Shown here in pieces: positions 1 to 8,231 of a DNA stretch of 64,000 bases. Location: NCBI GenBank assembly GCA_049568075.1, contig CP144911.1, one strand, 5' to 3'. Position 1 is the first letter of the stretch. The number at the start of each line of letters is the position of its first letter. The translations under genes and the position numbers were made by a program. The stretch is from Gottfriedia sp049568075. Lineage in GTDB: Bacteria > Bacillota > Bacilli > Bacillales > Bacillaceae_G. The notes below the pieces were generated by a model. It searched no databases, had not been told where the DNA came from, and saw only the letters and a program-made list of their open reading frames with translations.

Positions 1-54
1 TGCACTTCAAATATTTCTGGATGGTTTTTACTTTTATGTTTACAGCTTGAGAAA

Positions 55-1683
55 TTACGAAGTCGCAGTTTCCACTTCTACTTGTTCTTGCTCATTACCT
101 TCTTTATCTCCAGCTTTTCTGTTCGTTAATTTAATTGGTGTTAGGAACAATGTTACGATTGCACCAATTATGATGAATCCTAAACCAACAAAGAATACTT
201 GGTGTAATGAATCCATTAATGATGTTTTAATAATCGGTAACATACCTTCTAAAATTGGCTTAGGAATTAGCTTCTTAGCATCCGCATTAAATAACATTGT
301 AAATACAGATTGAGGAGTTGTATTAATCATGTCTTTAAATTTGTCTACTAATGGTGCAGCTTGAGCTGGTAATTTATTTAAAAATGGAACTAAATCATTG
401 TTTAGAAGTGTTCCTGATTTACTGTTCATTACAGCACCTAAAACAGTTGCTCCAAAAGTACCACCGATTGAACGGAAGAATTGGCTAGAAGATGTTACAA
501 TCCCTAATTCCTTCTTATCAAATACTTCTTGAAGAGCTAGAGTAATTGTCGGCATTACTAAACCAATCCCTAGACCCATAACTCCCATAAAGATTGTTGC
601 AATCGTTTTAGTTGAATTCATATCTAAAGTTGTTAATAAGTATAAACCTAATGCAATTACGAACATACCCGTAATAATCTGTGGTTTAATACCTATTTTA
701 AATACAACCTGACCACCAATAATACTTGCAATAATCATAGTGATCATCATTGGCGTCATAATTGTCCCCGATTGTGTTGCACTTACTCCAACAATTCCTT
801 GCATGAAGAATGGTACGAACATAATTGCACCAAACATTGCAATTGTCATAAAGAAACCAATTAAGTTCAATGTTACGAACGTTCTATTTTTAAATAAATG
901 CATTGGTAGTATTGGCTCTTTAGCTTTATTTTCTGCGATCACGAAGCTAATGATTCCAACTACTGCTAATACAAATAAACTAATAATTTGCCAAGAATTC
1001 CAATCATACTTAACTCCACCTAAACTTAAACCAAGGAGTAAGCTTACAACACCGATAATCATAGTCACCATACCAGCGATATCGAAATTGATTGGTCCAG
1101 TATTTTTTCTTCCTTTTAAACCTAATGCAATAAAAATTGTTGCGATAATCCCTACTGGAAGGTTAATGTAGAATACCCATTTCCAGTTTAATGAGTCAAC
1201 AATCCAACCACCGATTTGTGGACCGATTACTGAAGCTAAACCGTAAATTCCACCGAAAACCCCTTGGAATTTCGCACGTTCTTTACCTGTAAATAAATCC
1301 CCGATTACAATCATCGCCATCGGCATCATTACACCGCCACCGATACCTTGAATACCACGGTAAATAATTAATTCAGTCATGTTATGGGCAATACCACATA
1401 ATGCTGAAGCTGCCATAAATATAACTAAACCAGCAATATAAACACTTCTACGACCTAATAAGTCTGCTAATTTACCTGCGATCGGCACTACTGTAGTTGA
1501 AGTTAATAAGTATGCTGTTGTAAGCCAAGTCATCATACTTAAACCACCAAGGTCTCCAACTATTTTAGGCATTGCAGTACCAACTATCGTGCCATCTAAT
1601 GCCGAGAAAAACATTGCAATAATTAGACCAATTAGCAATAGTTTACGATTGCCTTCTTTTTGAACAACTGTATTTGTAGTCAA
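55..1683 (-). CDS. MFS multidrug efflux transporter, 14-TM DHA2 (EmrB/QacA) family
   Basis: The 542-residue protein is almost wholly hydrophobic. It carries the signatures of 14-helix drug:proton antiporters: the D1-type motif LDGTIVGTAMPKI (residues 29-41), motif A GKLADLLGRR (70-79), motif B RGIQGIGGG (109-117) and motif C around GLASVIGPQIGGW (148-160). It should export toxic compounds across the plasma membrane using the proton gradient; the substrate cannot be read from sequence. The start is TTG, behind an AAGGGAG ribosome binding site. It lies 77 bp downstream of a MarR regulator on the same strand, so the pair is probably one drug-inducible operon. The C-terminus is charged and cytoplasmic. 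Confidence 0.93.
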   Translation of the reverse strand: MTTNTVVQKEGNRKLLLIGLIIAMFFSALDGTIVGTAMPKIVGDLGGLSMMTWLTTAYLLTSTTVVPIAGKLADLLGRRSVYIAGLVIFMAASALCGIAHNMTELIIYRGIQGIGGGVMMPMAMIVIGDLFTGKERAKFQGVFGGIYGLASVIGPQIGGWIVDSLNWKWVFYINLPVGIIATIFIALGLKGRKNTGPINFDIAGMVTMIIGVVSLLLGLSLGGVKYDWNSWQIISLFVLAVVGIISFVIAENKAKEPILPMHLFKNRTFVTLNLIGFFMTIAMFGAIMFVPFFMQGIVGVSATQSGTIMTPMMITMIIASIIGGQVVFKIGIKPQIITGMFVIALGLYLLTTLDMNSTKTIATIFMGVMGLGIGLVMPTITLALQEVFDKKELGIVTSSSQFFRSIGGTFGATVLGAVMNSKSGTLLNNDLVPFLNKLPAQAAPLVDKFKDMINTTPQSVFTMLFNADAKKLIPKPILEGMLPIIKTSLMDSLHQVFFVGLGFIIIGAIVTLFLTPIKLTNRKAGDKEGNEQEQVEVETATS

Positions 1684-1760
1684 AATATATTTCTCCCTTC
1701 TCTCCCATATCTTTTTTCTTTTTATAATTACTAATACAAAAAAATATTTTGTGAAAATTT

Positions 1761-2198
1761 CTATAAATCTGCTGCAGCATTTGCAAGCTTTTCAGTAATC
1801 TTTGCAAATTGTAATAACTCTTCGTCAGAAAGGTTAAACAAGAAACCTTCAAAAATTTCTTTTCGATCTTTTATCACTGATTCTAATTTTTTAATACCTT
1901 CATCAGTTAACATAATATTTACAACTCTTCGGTCCTTTTTATCATGTTCTCTATAGACAAAGTCATTATGTTCAAGTCGATCAATCATAAATGATACAGC
2001 ACTTGGTTTTACACCCATCATCTCTGCGATCTCAGATATTTTACAGCTTTCTTTTTTTCGTAAGTACATTAAAACAAAAAATTGAGTAGCTGTTACACCA
2101 TGACTATTCATACTTTCTGTCACTTTTGGTTGCATTTTATGAATAGTGCTTTGAAGTGCAATCTGGATCCGTTCAATGTACTCATTTTTGTTACCCAA
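1761..2198 (-). CDS. MarR-family transcriptional regulator
   Basis: This 145-residue protein has the MarR winged-helix layout: an N-terminal helix for dimerisation, a recognition region near ISEIAEMMGVKPSAVSFMIDRL (split over residues 54-75), and the wing with the family D-x-R signature KKDRRVVNIMLT. It starts at TTG, with AAAGGAGG about nine bases upstream. The adjacent drug exporter is its likely target. A good sigma-A promoter (2268-2296) and AT-rich palindromes lie upstream, which fits autorepression relieved by a small ligand. The ligand and any targets beyond the exporter are unknown. Confidence 0.92.
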   Translation of the reverse strand: MGNKNEYIERIQIALQSTIHKMQPKVTESMNSHGVTATQFFVLMYLRKKESCKISEIAEMMGVKPSAVSFMIDRLEHNDFVYREHDKKDRRVVNIMLTDEGIKKLESVIKDRKEIFEGFLFNLSDEELLQFAKITEKLANAAADL

Positions 2199-2231
2199 GA
2201 AAGTTAACCTCCTTTAAAAATTAATCCAAAT

Positions 2232-2296
2232 AAATATTTAATGTCTGTTAAATATTAATGCTTATTAAATATAAAACGTGACAGAAAAATAGTCAA
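2232..2296 (-). promoter_or_regulatory. Promoter and candidate MarR operator for the marR-MFS operon
   Basis: On the minus strand TTGACT (2291-2296) is separated by 17 bases from TATATT (2268-2273), a good sigma-A promoter. Just downstream lie related AT-rich inverted motifs, AAATATTT (2232-2239) and TTAAATATTAA (about 2249-2259), with a further TTAAATATA overlapping the -10 box. Such repeated palindromes at the start site are typical of MarR autoregulation. The operator assignment is inference. Confidence 0.6.
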
Positions 2297-2430
2297 TCTT
2301 ATTTACATTAGAAATTTTTAACATTACTCTCATTAATCATATTGCTAATTATAATGAAAACATTTACATTGGCTTGTGTTATTGGTTTTATTAATATTGT
2401 TCTAACCAGCTTTTTTTAGTTAAAAATGCA

Positions 2431-2468
2431 AAAAAAAGAAATGCACTCATATTATGAGTGCATTTCTT
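2431..2468 (-). terminator. Rho-independent terminator of trxA
   Basis: A perfect 15-bp inverted repeat (2436-2450 with 2454-2468, 3-base loop) is followed on the minus strand by a run of T. It lies 12 bases after the trxA stop. Confidence 0.9.
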
Positions 2469-2479
2469 ACAAATTATAA

Positions 2480-2797
2480 TTAACCAATATGTGGCGTAAT
2501 TAATTCTTCTAAAGCTTCTTTAGGTTTGAAACCTAAAGTTTTTTCAACTACTTCTCCGTCTTTAAGAACGAATAATGATGGAATGCTCATAACTTCAAAT
2601 TTAGCTGCTGTTTCTTGGTTTTCATCAACATCAACTTTAACAATTTTAACTTTTTCTCCATATTCAGAAGCTAATTCTTCTAATACAGGAGCAATCATTT
2701 TACAAGGACCACACCAAGTTGCCCAAAAATCAACTAATACTACACCTTCTTTTGTTTCTTCTGCAAACGTTGCGTTTGTTGCATTAACAATTGCCAT
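2480..2797 (-). CDS. trxA: Thioredoxin
   Basis: The 105-residue cytoplasmic thioredoxin has the redox motif WCGPC (Cys29 and Cys32) and the cis-proline loop MSIPS (Pro73), at normal family length. It reduces protein disulfides with electrons from thioredoxin reductase and serves ribonucleotide reductase, methionine sulfoxide reductase and stress responses. The ATG is preceded by AGGAGG. Upstream on the minus strand an extended -10 TGGTATACT (core at 2874-2879) is visible, and a short inverted repeat (2823-2829 with 2837-2843) lies in the leader. It is monocistronic, with its own terminator, and sits near etfBA as in Bacillus subtilis, though here several genes lie between them. Confidence 0.97.
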   Translation of the reverse strand: MAIVNATNATFAEETKEGVVLVDFWATWCGPCKMIAPVLEELASEYGEKVKIVKVDVDENQETAAKFEVMSIPSLFVLKDGEVVEKTLGFKPKEALEELITPHIG

Positions 2798-2967
2798 TTA
2801 TTTTTCCTCCTACCTGCGCAATCTACATAAGTAAAATATGTAGAATGACATAATTTGTTATAATTTTAAAGAAAGTATACCATATGAGAATTAGCATTTT
2901 CTATTTATTTGCTCAAACTTACTATTTCCAAACAAATAGTTGATATACCAATGAAAGGACTAAAAAA

Positions 2968-3438
2968 GTGATAACATTTGAAAGAATTACAACAGACTTA
3001 ATTGAAGTAATAGAAGAAATTACAAATTCAAATCAACATTACAATTTAATGGAGAATGGTCGTTTAACACGAACAAAAGAAGAACTAATGAAGGAATATT
3101 TTTTTTCCTCACACCAAACGGAAACTTATTTTATTAAATTAGATGATACCTATATAGGATTAATTGATTTTTTAGCGCTTAATCCTAAAGATAGTTTTCC
3201 ATGGCTAGGTCTTTTAATGATCCATCATGATTACCATGGATATGGATTTGGAACAAACGCATTTATATTATTTGAAGAACTACTTATAAAAAGAAATATT
3301 CACGGGTTACGATTAGGTGTGTTAATTAATAACGAACAAGCAAAATCTTTTTGGAAATCTCAGGGATTTAAATATATAGAAAATAAAACGAATGCAGATG
3401 GTATTGATGTAGAGGTTTATGAAAAGATTTATTCATAA
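2968..3438 (+). CDS. GNAT-family N-acetyltransferase
   Basis: The 156-residue protein begins at GTG after AAAGGA. It shows the GNAT fold: the beta4 strand and acetyl-CoA loop near LGLLMIHHDYHGYGFGTNAF (around residues 77-96, with the HGYGFG pyrophosphate loop), followed by the motif B region RLGVLINNEQAKSFWKSQGF. Such enzymes move acetyl from acetyl-CoA to an amine of a small molecule or protein N-terminus. The substrate cannot be predicted. It has no operon partner; trxA lies divergently upstream and an fbpB-like gene follows. Confidence 0.85.
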   Translation: MITFERITTDLIEVIEEITNSNQHYNLMENGRLTRTKEELMKEYFFSSHQTETYFIKLDDTYIGLIDFLALNPKDSFPWLGLLMIHHDYHGYGFGTNAFILFEELLIKRNIHGLRLGVLINNEQAKSFWKSQGFKYIENKTNADGIDVEVYEKIYS

Positions 3439-3574
3439 TATTTTCATATTATTTTCATATTTAAATGTTAAAATATTGATTGTCTGCTACATGAGACGTC
3501 AAGATTATCGATCTAGTCCATGAGTAACAATTCAATCCGCTACTTTTGTCACAATTTTGTAAAATTTCAGCCGA

Positions 3575-3627
3575 TTGTTGTATGTTTTTTATGTTAATAT
3601 ATTATTGAATATAATAATAATATTCAA
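3575..3627 (+). promoter_or_regulatory. Promoter with Fur-box-like palindrome upstream of the fbpB-like gene
   Basis: TTGTTG (3575-3580), 17 bases, then TATATT (3598-3603) form a sigma-A promoter. Directly after it, at 3605-3627, is an inverted repeat with perfect 8-bp arms TTGAATAT / ATATTCAA around a 7-base AT spacer. The 19-bp core matches the classical Fur consensus GATAATGATAATCATTATC at 13 of 19 positions by hand. Its position over the start site fits repression, and the downstream gene belongs to a Fur-linked family. Confidence 0.55.
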
Positions 3628-3655
3628 AAAATTTATCACGAATGGAGTGGCAGTT

Positions 3656-3814
3656 ATGAGAAAACCTTTTCGAAAAACGTTTAATCAATTAGTTAATGAG
3701 AATAAACAATCTTTATTACGAAACAAAGAAGAAATCGAAAAAATTGAAAGAAAAATTGAAAAGCGCCACGAATTGTTATCTGAAAAAAACAAACTAAACA
3801 AAGCTATTTCTTAA
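3656..3814 (+). CDS. fbpB: Small basic protein, FbpB-like (Fur-regulated basic protein family)
   Basis: The likely start is the ATG at 3656, behind GGAGTGG, giving 52 residues; a longer in-frame reading from 3575 would lie over the promoter. The peptide is very basic and helical, with the family pattern F-x-x-LVxENKQSLLxxKEEIEKIExxIEKRH. In B. subtilis FbpB acts with the small RNA FsrA in the iron-sparing response, thought to help the RNA act on target mRNAs. A Fur-like palindrome lies at the promoter and a terminator follows directly, so it is a single-gene unit. The family call rests on remembered sequence pattern. Confidence 0.72.
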   Translation: MRKPFRKTFNQLVNENKQSLLRNKEEIEKIERKIEKRHELLSEKNKLNKAIS

Positions 3815-3819
3815 TTTTT

Positions 3820-3850
3820 AAGTAATCCTATAGAGGGATTACTTTTTTTG
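3820..3850 (+). terminator. Terminator of the fbpB-like gene
   Basis: AAGTAATCC (3820-3828) pairs perfectly with GGATTACTT (3836-3844), followed by a T run. Confidence 0.9.
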
Positions 3851-4302
3851 TGTTTAATACGTTTTGTATTTCTATTTGAATAAGCGACGATCTCTTTATT
3901 TACCCCTGATCTATTTGTTTCCTACCCCGTCAGTATAATAGATAATTTACATCCTTAAATAAAGTTAAAACTCTAATCTTTATATTTGTGCCTTAAGCAC
4001 TAATACTCTTCACTTATGTCCTCAATTACTACCATTTTATTTCCATTTATCCTATTAAGAAACTATTTAATGGAATTTTTTGGAAATGATATTTTTGAAA
4101 ATTCTCTTAAAAAATCAACGAATGATATGACCAAACCAGTACATTCCTAATAATTAGCTTAATAGTCATACTTTTAGTTAATTCCAGTTCAAAAGCACTT
4201 TCAAAAATATTCTAAAATAATATTGTATAGATTATTTTTGTAATATTCAAAAAATAGATAAGTATAAATATCATGTAGTCCAAAAAAAAAAGGAGGAATA
4301 CA
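3851..4302. other. Non-coding gap, about 450 bp
   Basis: The gap is very AT-rich with no convincing reading frame on either strand. It must hold the promoter for the downstream subtilase, but no clear sigma-A pair was found. A strong AGGAGG site at its end belongs to the subtilase. Confidence 0.6.
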
Positions 4303-6537
4303 ATGAAAAAATTATTAAATGGAGTTTTAGCGGTAGGTTTAGTTACAGGTATTATATCTAGTTTTGGTCCAAGTAAAATAACAGAAGCCTCTTCACCTCG
4401 TAAGTCACAAATATCTAGCATAAAAAATCTTTCTTTAAACCAGCAGGTTAAGGAATTAACAGAAACTAAAAAGCGAAGTCGTATTATGAATAGTCTTAAA
4501 CTGGCCTTACCGCTTCCTTCCACTAGTGAGATTAATAAACTTAGTAAAGAAAAACAGAAATCATTGATGAAAGAAATCAATCAAAGTAAGAAACCATACT
4601 ATAGTCCTGACAGAATAATTATCAAACTAAAAAATAATACTACCATGTCAATTATTCAAAAATCTACACTGTTACCAGTTAAAAATGTCTCTTCACTATC
4701 AAAAGATACATATATTGTAAATTTAACACAAAAACAAGATATGAAAGCTTTAATTGCAAAACTAAACAGTCAACCTAATGTTGAATATGCAGAGCCAGAT
4801 TATATCCGTACTACTTTAACAAACGATACGAATTTTACTAAATTATGGGGATTAAAAAATACAGGTCAAACTGTTTTTGGTTCAGTCGGTGTACCAGGAA
4901 TGGATATAGGTGCTGAAGGAGCTTGGGCCAAAACGAAGGGATCCTCCTCACTTGTCGTAGCTGTAGTTGATACTGGTTTAGATACGACTCAAGCAGATTT
5001 AGCTTCAAACATATGGGCAAATTCTGGGGAAGTAGCAAATGACGGAATCGATAATGATAAAAATGGTTATATAGATGATAAAGACGGATGGGATTTTTAT
5101 AACAATGATAAAACTGTTTATGATGGTTATTTAAAAGACGATTTTCATGCCACTCATGTAGCAGGTACAATTGCTGCAAAATCTGATAATAATTTAGGCG
5201 TAGTCGGAGTTGCCCCAAATGTGAAAATTATGCCCCTTAAATTCCTTGGAGTTTCTGGTGGATATGATTCCGATGCAATACTTGCTTTTAATTATGCTAA
5301 AGCAAAGGGTGTTAAAATTTTCAATAATTCTTGGGGTGGATACGGTTACTCCCAATCATTATATGATGCAATGAAAACAAACGGTGGATTATTTATTTGT
5401 GCAGCTGGAAATGATTCGGAAAATAACGATTCTTCAGATTACAAATCCTACCCAGCTAGTTTTGACTTATCTAATATTATATCTGTAGCTTCAATTAATA
5501 ATATGGGCGAGCTTTCATGGTTCTCAAACTATGGTAAAAAAAGTGTGGACTTAGCCGCTCCAGGAGAAGATATACTAAGTACTTTTCCAAAAGATTGGAA
5601 TGCTGAAGGCTTTATGGATTACGATTATTTATCTGGAACATCTATGGCAACTCCACATGTAACTGGTGTTGCTGCACTTGTAGCAAGTCAAAATCCATCT
5701 TTAAATGCCACTTCAATTAAATCTGTACTGATGAGTACTGTAAAAAAATTAAGTTCACTTAATAATATCACTGCAACTGGTGGACTATTAAGTGCTAAAA
5801 ATGCTTTAGTTGGTGACGATGATATTCCTGGTGTAGCCTTATCTTCAACCGTATCCGGAACTTTAAACAACTCTAGTGACAAAGATGATGTATTTAGAGT
5901 GGCGCTGAGAAAAGGTGAAAAAATAACTCTAAATTTAACTGGTGCTTCGGGAACAGATTTTGATTTATACCTATATGGTACTAAAGCAACAACAGTAAAA
6001 ATTAATCAAGATATGGTTGCCCATTCTGAAAAGGCCGGTTCTTCCACTGAAAGTATAGTGTATACTGCTCCAAGTAGTGGTACTTATTATGTAGATGCAT
6101 ATTCTTATAGTGGTTCAGGCTCTTACACATTAACGAGTAAACAAGGAGTAACAGCAGGTACTTATGAGAATACTAGCTCAAATATTGAATATGTAGGTAA
6201 TTGGTCTACATCTTCAAATAGTAGTGCTTCAGGTGGATCATTTATTATCGGTAATAATTCAGGAACTTTGGCAAATTTAGTGTTTAATGGTACATCTATT
6301 AAATTAGTAGCAACCAAAAACAGTGCACAAGGAATCGTAAGTATTAAAATCGACGGTGGATCAGCTTCTGAAGTTAATCTTTACTCTGCTTCATCTGTAT
6401 ATAAATCGGTTGTTTACACTAAAACAGGTCTATCTAGCGGAAAACATACAATCACTGTTTCCTATACTGGAAAAGCTGCTCCAGGTTCTCGTAAATCAGC
6501 TACACAAGTAAATATTGATAGCTTTATCGTAAATTAA
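4303..6537 (+). CDS. Secreted subtilisin-like serine protease (S8) with PPC and C-terminal beta domains
   Basis: The 744-residue preproprotein has a signal peptide (residues 1 to about 29, cleavage near TEA-SS). A pro-region follows to about 175, ending in a fervidolysin-like inhibitor segment (NSQPNVEYAEPDY). The S8 catalytic domain has Asp223 (VVDTGLD), His282 in HATHVAG, oxyanion Asn370 (AAGN) and Ser447 (GTSMATPH). About 510-612 is a bacterial pre-peptidase C-terminal (PPC) beta domain with the TDFDLYLYG motif, and 618-744 is a carbohydrate-binding-like beta domain. It should be an extracellular, autoprocessed protease used for nutrient scavenging or surface processing. The second residue of the usual HGTH motif is Ala rather than Gly; the triad itself is intact. 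Confidence 0.95.
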   Translation: MKKLLNGVLAVGLVTGIISSFGPSKITEASSPRKSQISSIKNLSLNQQVKELTETKKRSRIMNSLKLALPLPSTSEINKLSKEKQKSLMKEINQSKKPYYSPDRIIIKLKNNTTMSIIQKSTLLPVKNVSSLSKDTYIVNLTQKQDMKALIAKLNSQPNVEYAEPDYIRTTLTNDTNFTKLWGLKNTGQTVFGSVGVPGMDIGAEGAWAKTKGSSSLVVAVVDTGLDTTQADLASNIWANSGEVANDGIDNDKNGYIDDKDGWDFYNNDKTVYDGYLKDDFHATHVAGTIAAKSDNNLGVVGVAPNVKIMPLKFLGVSGGYDSDAILAFNYAKAKGVKIFNNSWGGYGYSQSLYDAMKTNGGLFICAAGNDSENNDSSDYKSYPASFDLSNIISVASINNMGELSWFSNYGKKSVDLAAPGEDILSTFPKDWNAEGFMDYDYLSGTSMATPHVTGVAALVASQNPSLNATSIKSVLMSTVKKLSSLNNITATGGLLSAKNALVGDDDIPGVALSSTVSGTLNNSSDKDDVFRVALRKGEKITLNLTGASGTDFDLYLYGTKATTVKINQDMVAHSEKAGSSTESIVYTAPSSGTYYVDAYSYSGSGSYTLTSKQGVTAGTYENTSSNIEYVGNWSTSSNSSASGGSFIIGNNSGTLANLVFNGTSIKLVATKNSAQGIVSIKIDGGSASEVNLYSASSVYKSVVYTKTGLSSGKHTITVSYTGKAAPGSRKSATQVNIDSFIVN

Positions 6538-6570
6538 ATAAACCTTAATTAAATAAGTAAAAAAATTATA

Positions 6571-6616
6571 AGGCCAGTGTGAATTCGATTAATATTCGGA
6601 GCACACTGGCTTCTTA
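6571..6616 (+). terminator. Probable terminator of the subtilase gene
   Basis: GCCAGTGTG (6573-6581) pairs perfectly with CACACTGGC (6602-6610), with further pairing inside the loop. The T tract after it is short, so strength is uncertain. Confidence 0.7.
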
Positions 6617-6738
6617 AATTAGTAGCACATTTTTTCTTTCATAACACCGTTAGTGAAAATCAATCACATTTTATATTATTAAGTTGCCATTATTCCTGAA
6701 CTAAACTAAAATAGGCGAACTCTTACAATAATATAGAC

Positions 6739-6752
6739 GTACTATATAGTAC
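6739..6752. promoter_or_regulatory. Perfect 14-bp palindrome upstream of the His-rich protein gene
   Basis: GTACTATATAGTAC is self-complementary over all 14 bases. It sits about 28 bases before the ATG of the His-rich small protein and could be an operator or part of the promoter. No regulator is identified. Confidence 0.4.
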
Positions 6753-6779
6753 ATTGGTCTAGAAATTGGAGGTAAAAGT

Positions 6780-7022
6780 ATGCATCATCATCCATTTTGG
6801 AATTCACATCCGCATCATCCCCAACATCCTATTAGAAACGGTGTTCAAGGTCATGTACAAACTGATCATCAATCAATCATGCAAATGTTCATGAATCTTG
6901 AAAATCAAATTACAAACCTTGTAAAAGCAATAGAAGCGAATAATGAATTACTTAGACAACTTGAACAAAAACAAAATCAAGTTGTAACAAGTGGCGGTGG
7001 ATCAGTCATTGTTAGGATGTAA
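6780..7022 (+). CDS. His-rich small protein of unknown function
   Basis: The 80-residue protein starts at ATG behind a strong GGAGGT site, so translation is credible. The first 30 residues hold about ten histidines together with Pro and Asn (MHHHPFWNSHPHHPQHP). The middle, about residues 35-68, is a predicted coiled-coil helix (MNLENQITNLVKAIEANNELL), and the tail is SGGGSVIVRM. There is no signal peptide or membrane segment. The composition recalls small spore-coat proteins and metal-binding His-rich peptides, but I do not recognise the family. It stands alone between the subtilase and the convergent etf genes. Confidence 0.7.
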   Translation: MHHHPFWNSHPHHPQHPIRNGVQGHVQTDHQSIMQMFMNLENQITNLVKAIEANNELLRQLEQKQNQVVTSGGGSVIVRM

Positions 7023-7059
7023 TGACAATGGCTTGTAAACGAATAGAAGAACTATAAGT

Positions 7060-7103
7060 GAGGTGTTACAAAAGTTAAAATACTTTTGAACCCCTTCTTT
7101 TTT
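7060..7103 (+). terminator. Possible terminator of the His-rich protein gene
   Basis: CAAAAG and CTTTTG pair around an AT loop, with outer GTT/AAC and GG/CC pairs across a bulge, followed by TTCTTTTTT. The hairpin is imperfect. Confidence 0.5.
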
Positions 7104-7140
7104 ATTTGAATTTTTTTCATGACGTACACTTAAAAAACAC

Positions 7141-7168
7141 AAAAAAACCCACAAGATACTTGTGGGCT
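7141..7168 (-). terminator. Terminator of the fadR-fadB-etfB-etfA operon
   Basis: CCCACAAG (7148-7155) pairs with CTTGTGGG (7159-7166) and is followed on the minus strand by seven T. It lies 19 bases after the etfA stop. Confidence 0.92.
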
Positions 7169-7186
7169 ATTATTTATAGTTCTATA

Positions 7187-8164
7187 TTAAGAGTTAACTA
7201 ATACAGCTTTAAATTCTTCTGTTAATAAAGGTAATACTTCGAATAAGTCCCCAACGATTCCATAGTCAGCTACTTTGAAGATATTAGCTTCTGGATCTTT
7301 GTTAATTGCAACAATTACTTTAGAGTTTGACATACCAGCTAAATGTTGAATAGCTCCTGAAATACCACATGCAATATATAAATCAGGTGTTACAACTTTA
7401 CCAGTTTGACCAATTTGTAAAGAGTAGTCGCAATAGTTAGCATCACATGCACCACGAGATGCACCTACAGCAGCACCTAGTACTGAAGCTAATTCTTTTA
7501 ATGGGTTAAAGCCTTCTTCACTCTTAACTCCACGGCCACCAGCAACAACCACTTTTGCTTCTGAAAGGTCTACACCTTCACTCGCTTTACGCACAACATC
7601 TTTGACGATTGAACGTAAGTCTTTAATTTCAACTGAAACAGTTGCTATATCACCAGTGCGAGTAGCATCTTTTTCTAATGCTGAAATGTTATTTGGACGG
7701 ATTGTCGCAAAAATAAATGGATCTACCATAACTTTTTTCTCGAATGCTTTACCTGAGTAAATCGGACGAGTGAAAACAATATTTCCACCAGCTACTTCGA
7801 TAGCTGTAACATCTGAAATAAGTCCACTTTGCATACGAGCAGCAAGTTTAGGAGATAAATCTTTACCTAAAGCTGTATGACCGAATACTAGACCTTCTGG
7901 TTTTTCTTGGTCAATAACTGCTAAAAGTGCTTGAGAATATCCATCAGAAGTATATGATGCTAATTTTTCATCTTCAACAACGATTGCACGATCTGCACCG
8001 TATTGAATCATTTCAGTAGCTAATGTACTAACTGATTTACCTACTAATACAGCAACTACTTCTCCGCCCTCAGCAACTGTTTTAGCCGTACTTACTGCCT
8101 CAAATGAAACATTTCGTAGTGTTCCTTCACGAACTTCGCCTAATACTAATACTTTACGTGACAT
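7187..8164 (-). CDS. etfA: Electron transfer flavoprotein alpha subunit
   Basis: The start is ATG at 8164 (MSRKVLVLGEV) with GGAGGG in front; a TTG 15 bases upstream overlaps that ribosome binding site and is rejected. The 325-residue protein has the N-terminal nucleotide-fold domain and the C-terminal FAD domain, with VVAGGRGVKSEEGF, GASRGACDANY and the CGISGAIQHLAGM-x-NSKVIVAIN segment. With EtfB it accepts electrons from acyl-CoA dehydrogenases in beta-oxidation and passes them to the quinone pool. It is the last gene of the fadR-fadB-etfB-etfA unit, 67 bp after etfB. Confidence 0.97.
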   Translation of the reverse strand: MSRKVLVLGEVREGTLRNVSFEAVSTAKTVAEGGEVVAVLVGKSVSTLATEMIQYGADRAIVVEDEKLASYTSDGYSQALLAVIDQEKPEGLVFGHTALGKDLSPKLAARMQSGLISDVTAIEVAGGNIVFTRPIYSGKAFEKKVMVDPFIFATIRPNNISALEKDATRTGDIATVSVEIKDLRSIVKDVVRKASEGVDLSEAKVVVAGGRGVKSEEGFNPLKELASVLGAAVGASRGACDANYCDYSLQIGQTGKVVTPDLYIACGISGAIQHLAGMSNSKVIVAINKDPEANIFKVADYGIVGDLFEVLPLLTEEFKAVLVNS

Positions 8165-8231
8165 GTTATTTCCCTCCAAAATTATCTATTACGATATTAA
8201 TCTATTATTTAAGTTCTAATATTCAATAAAA

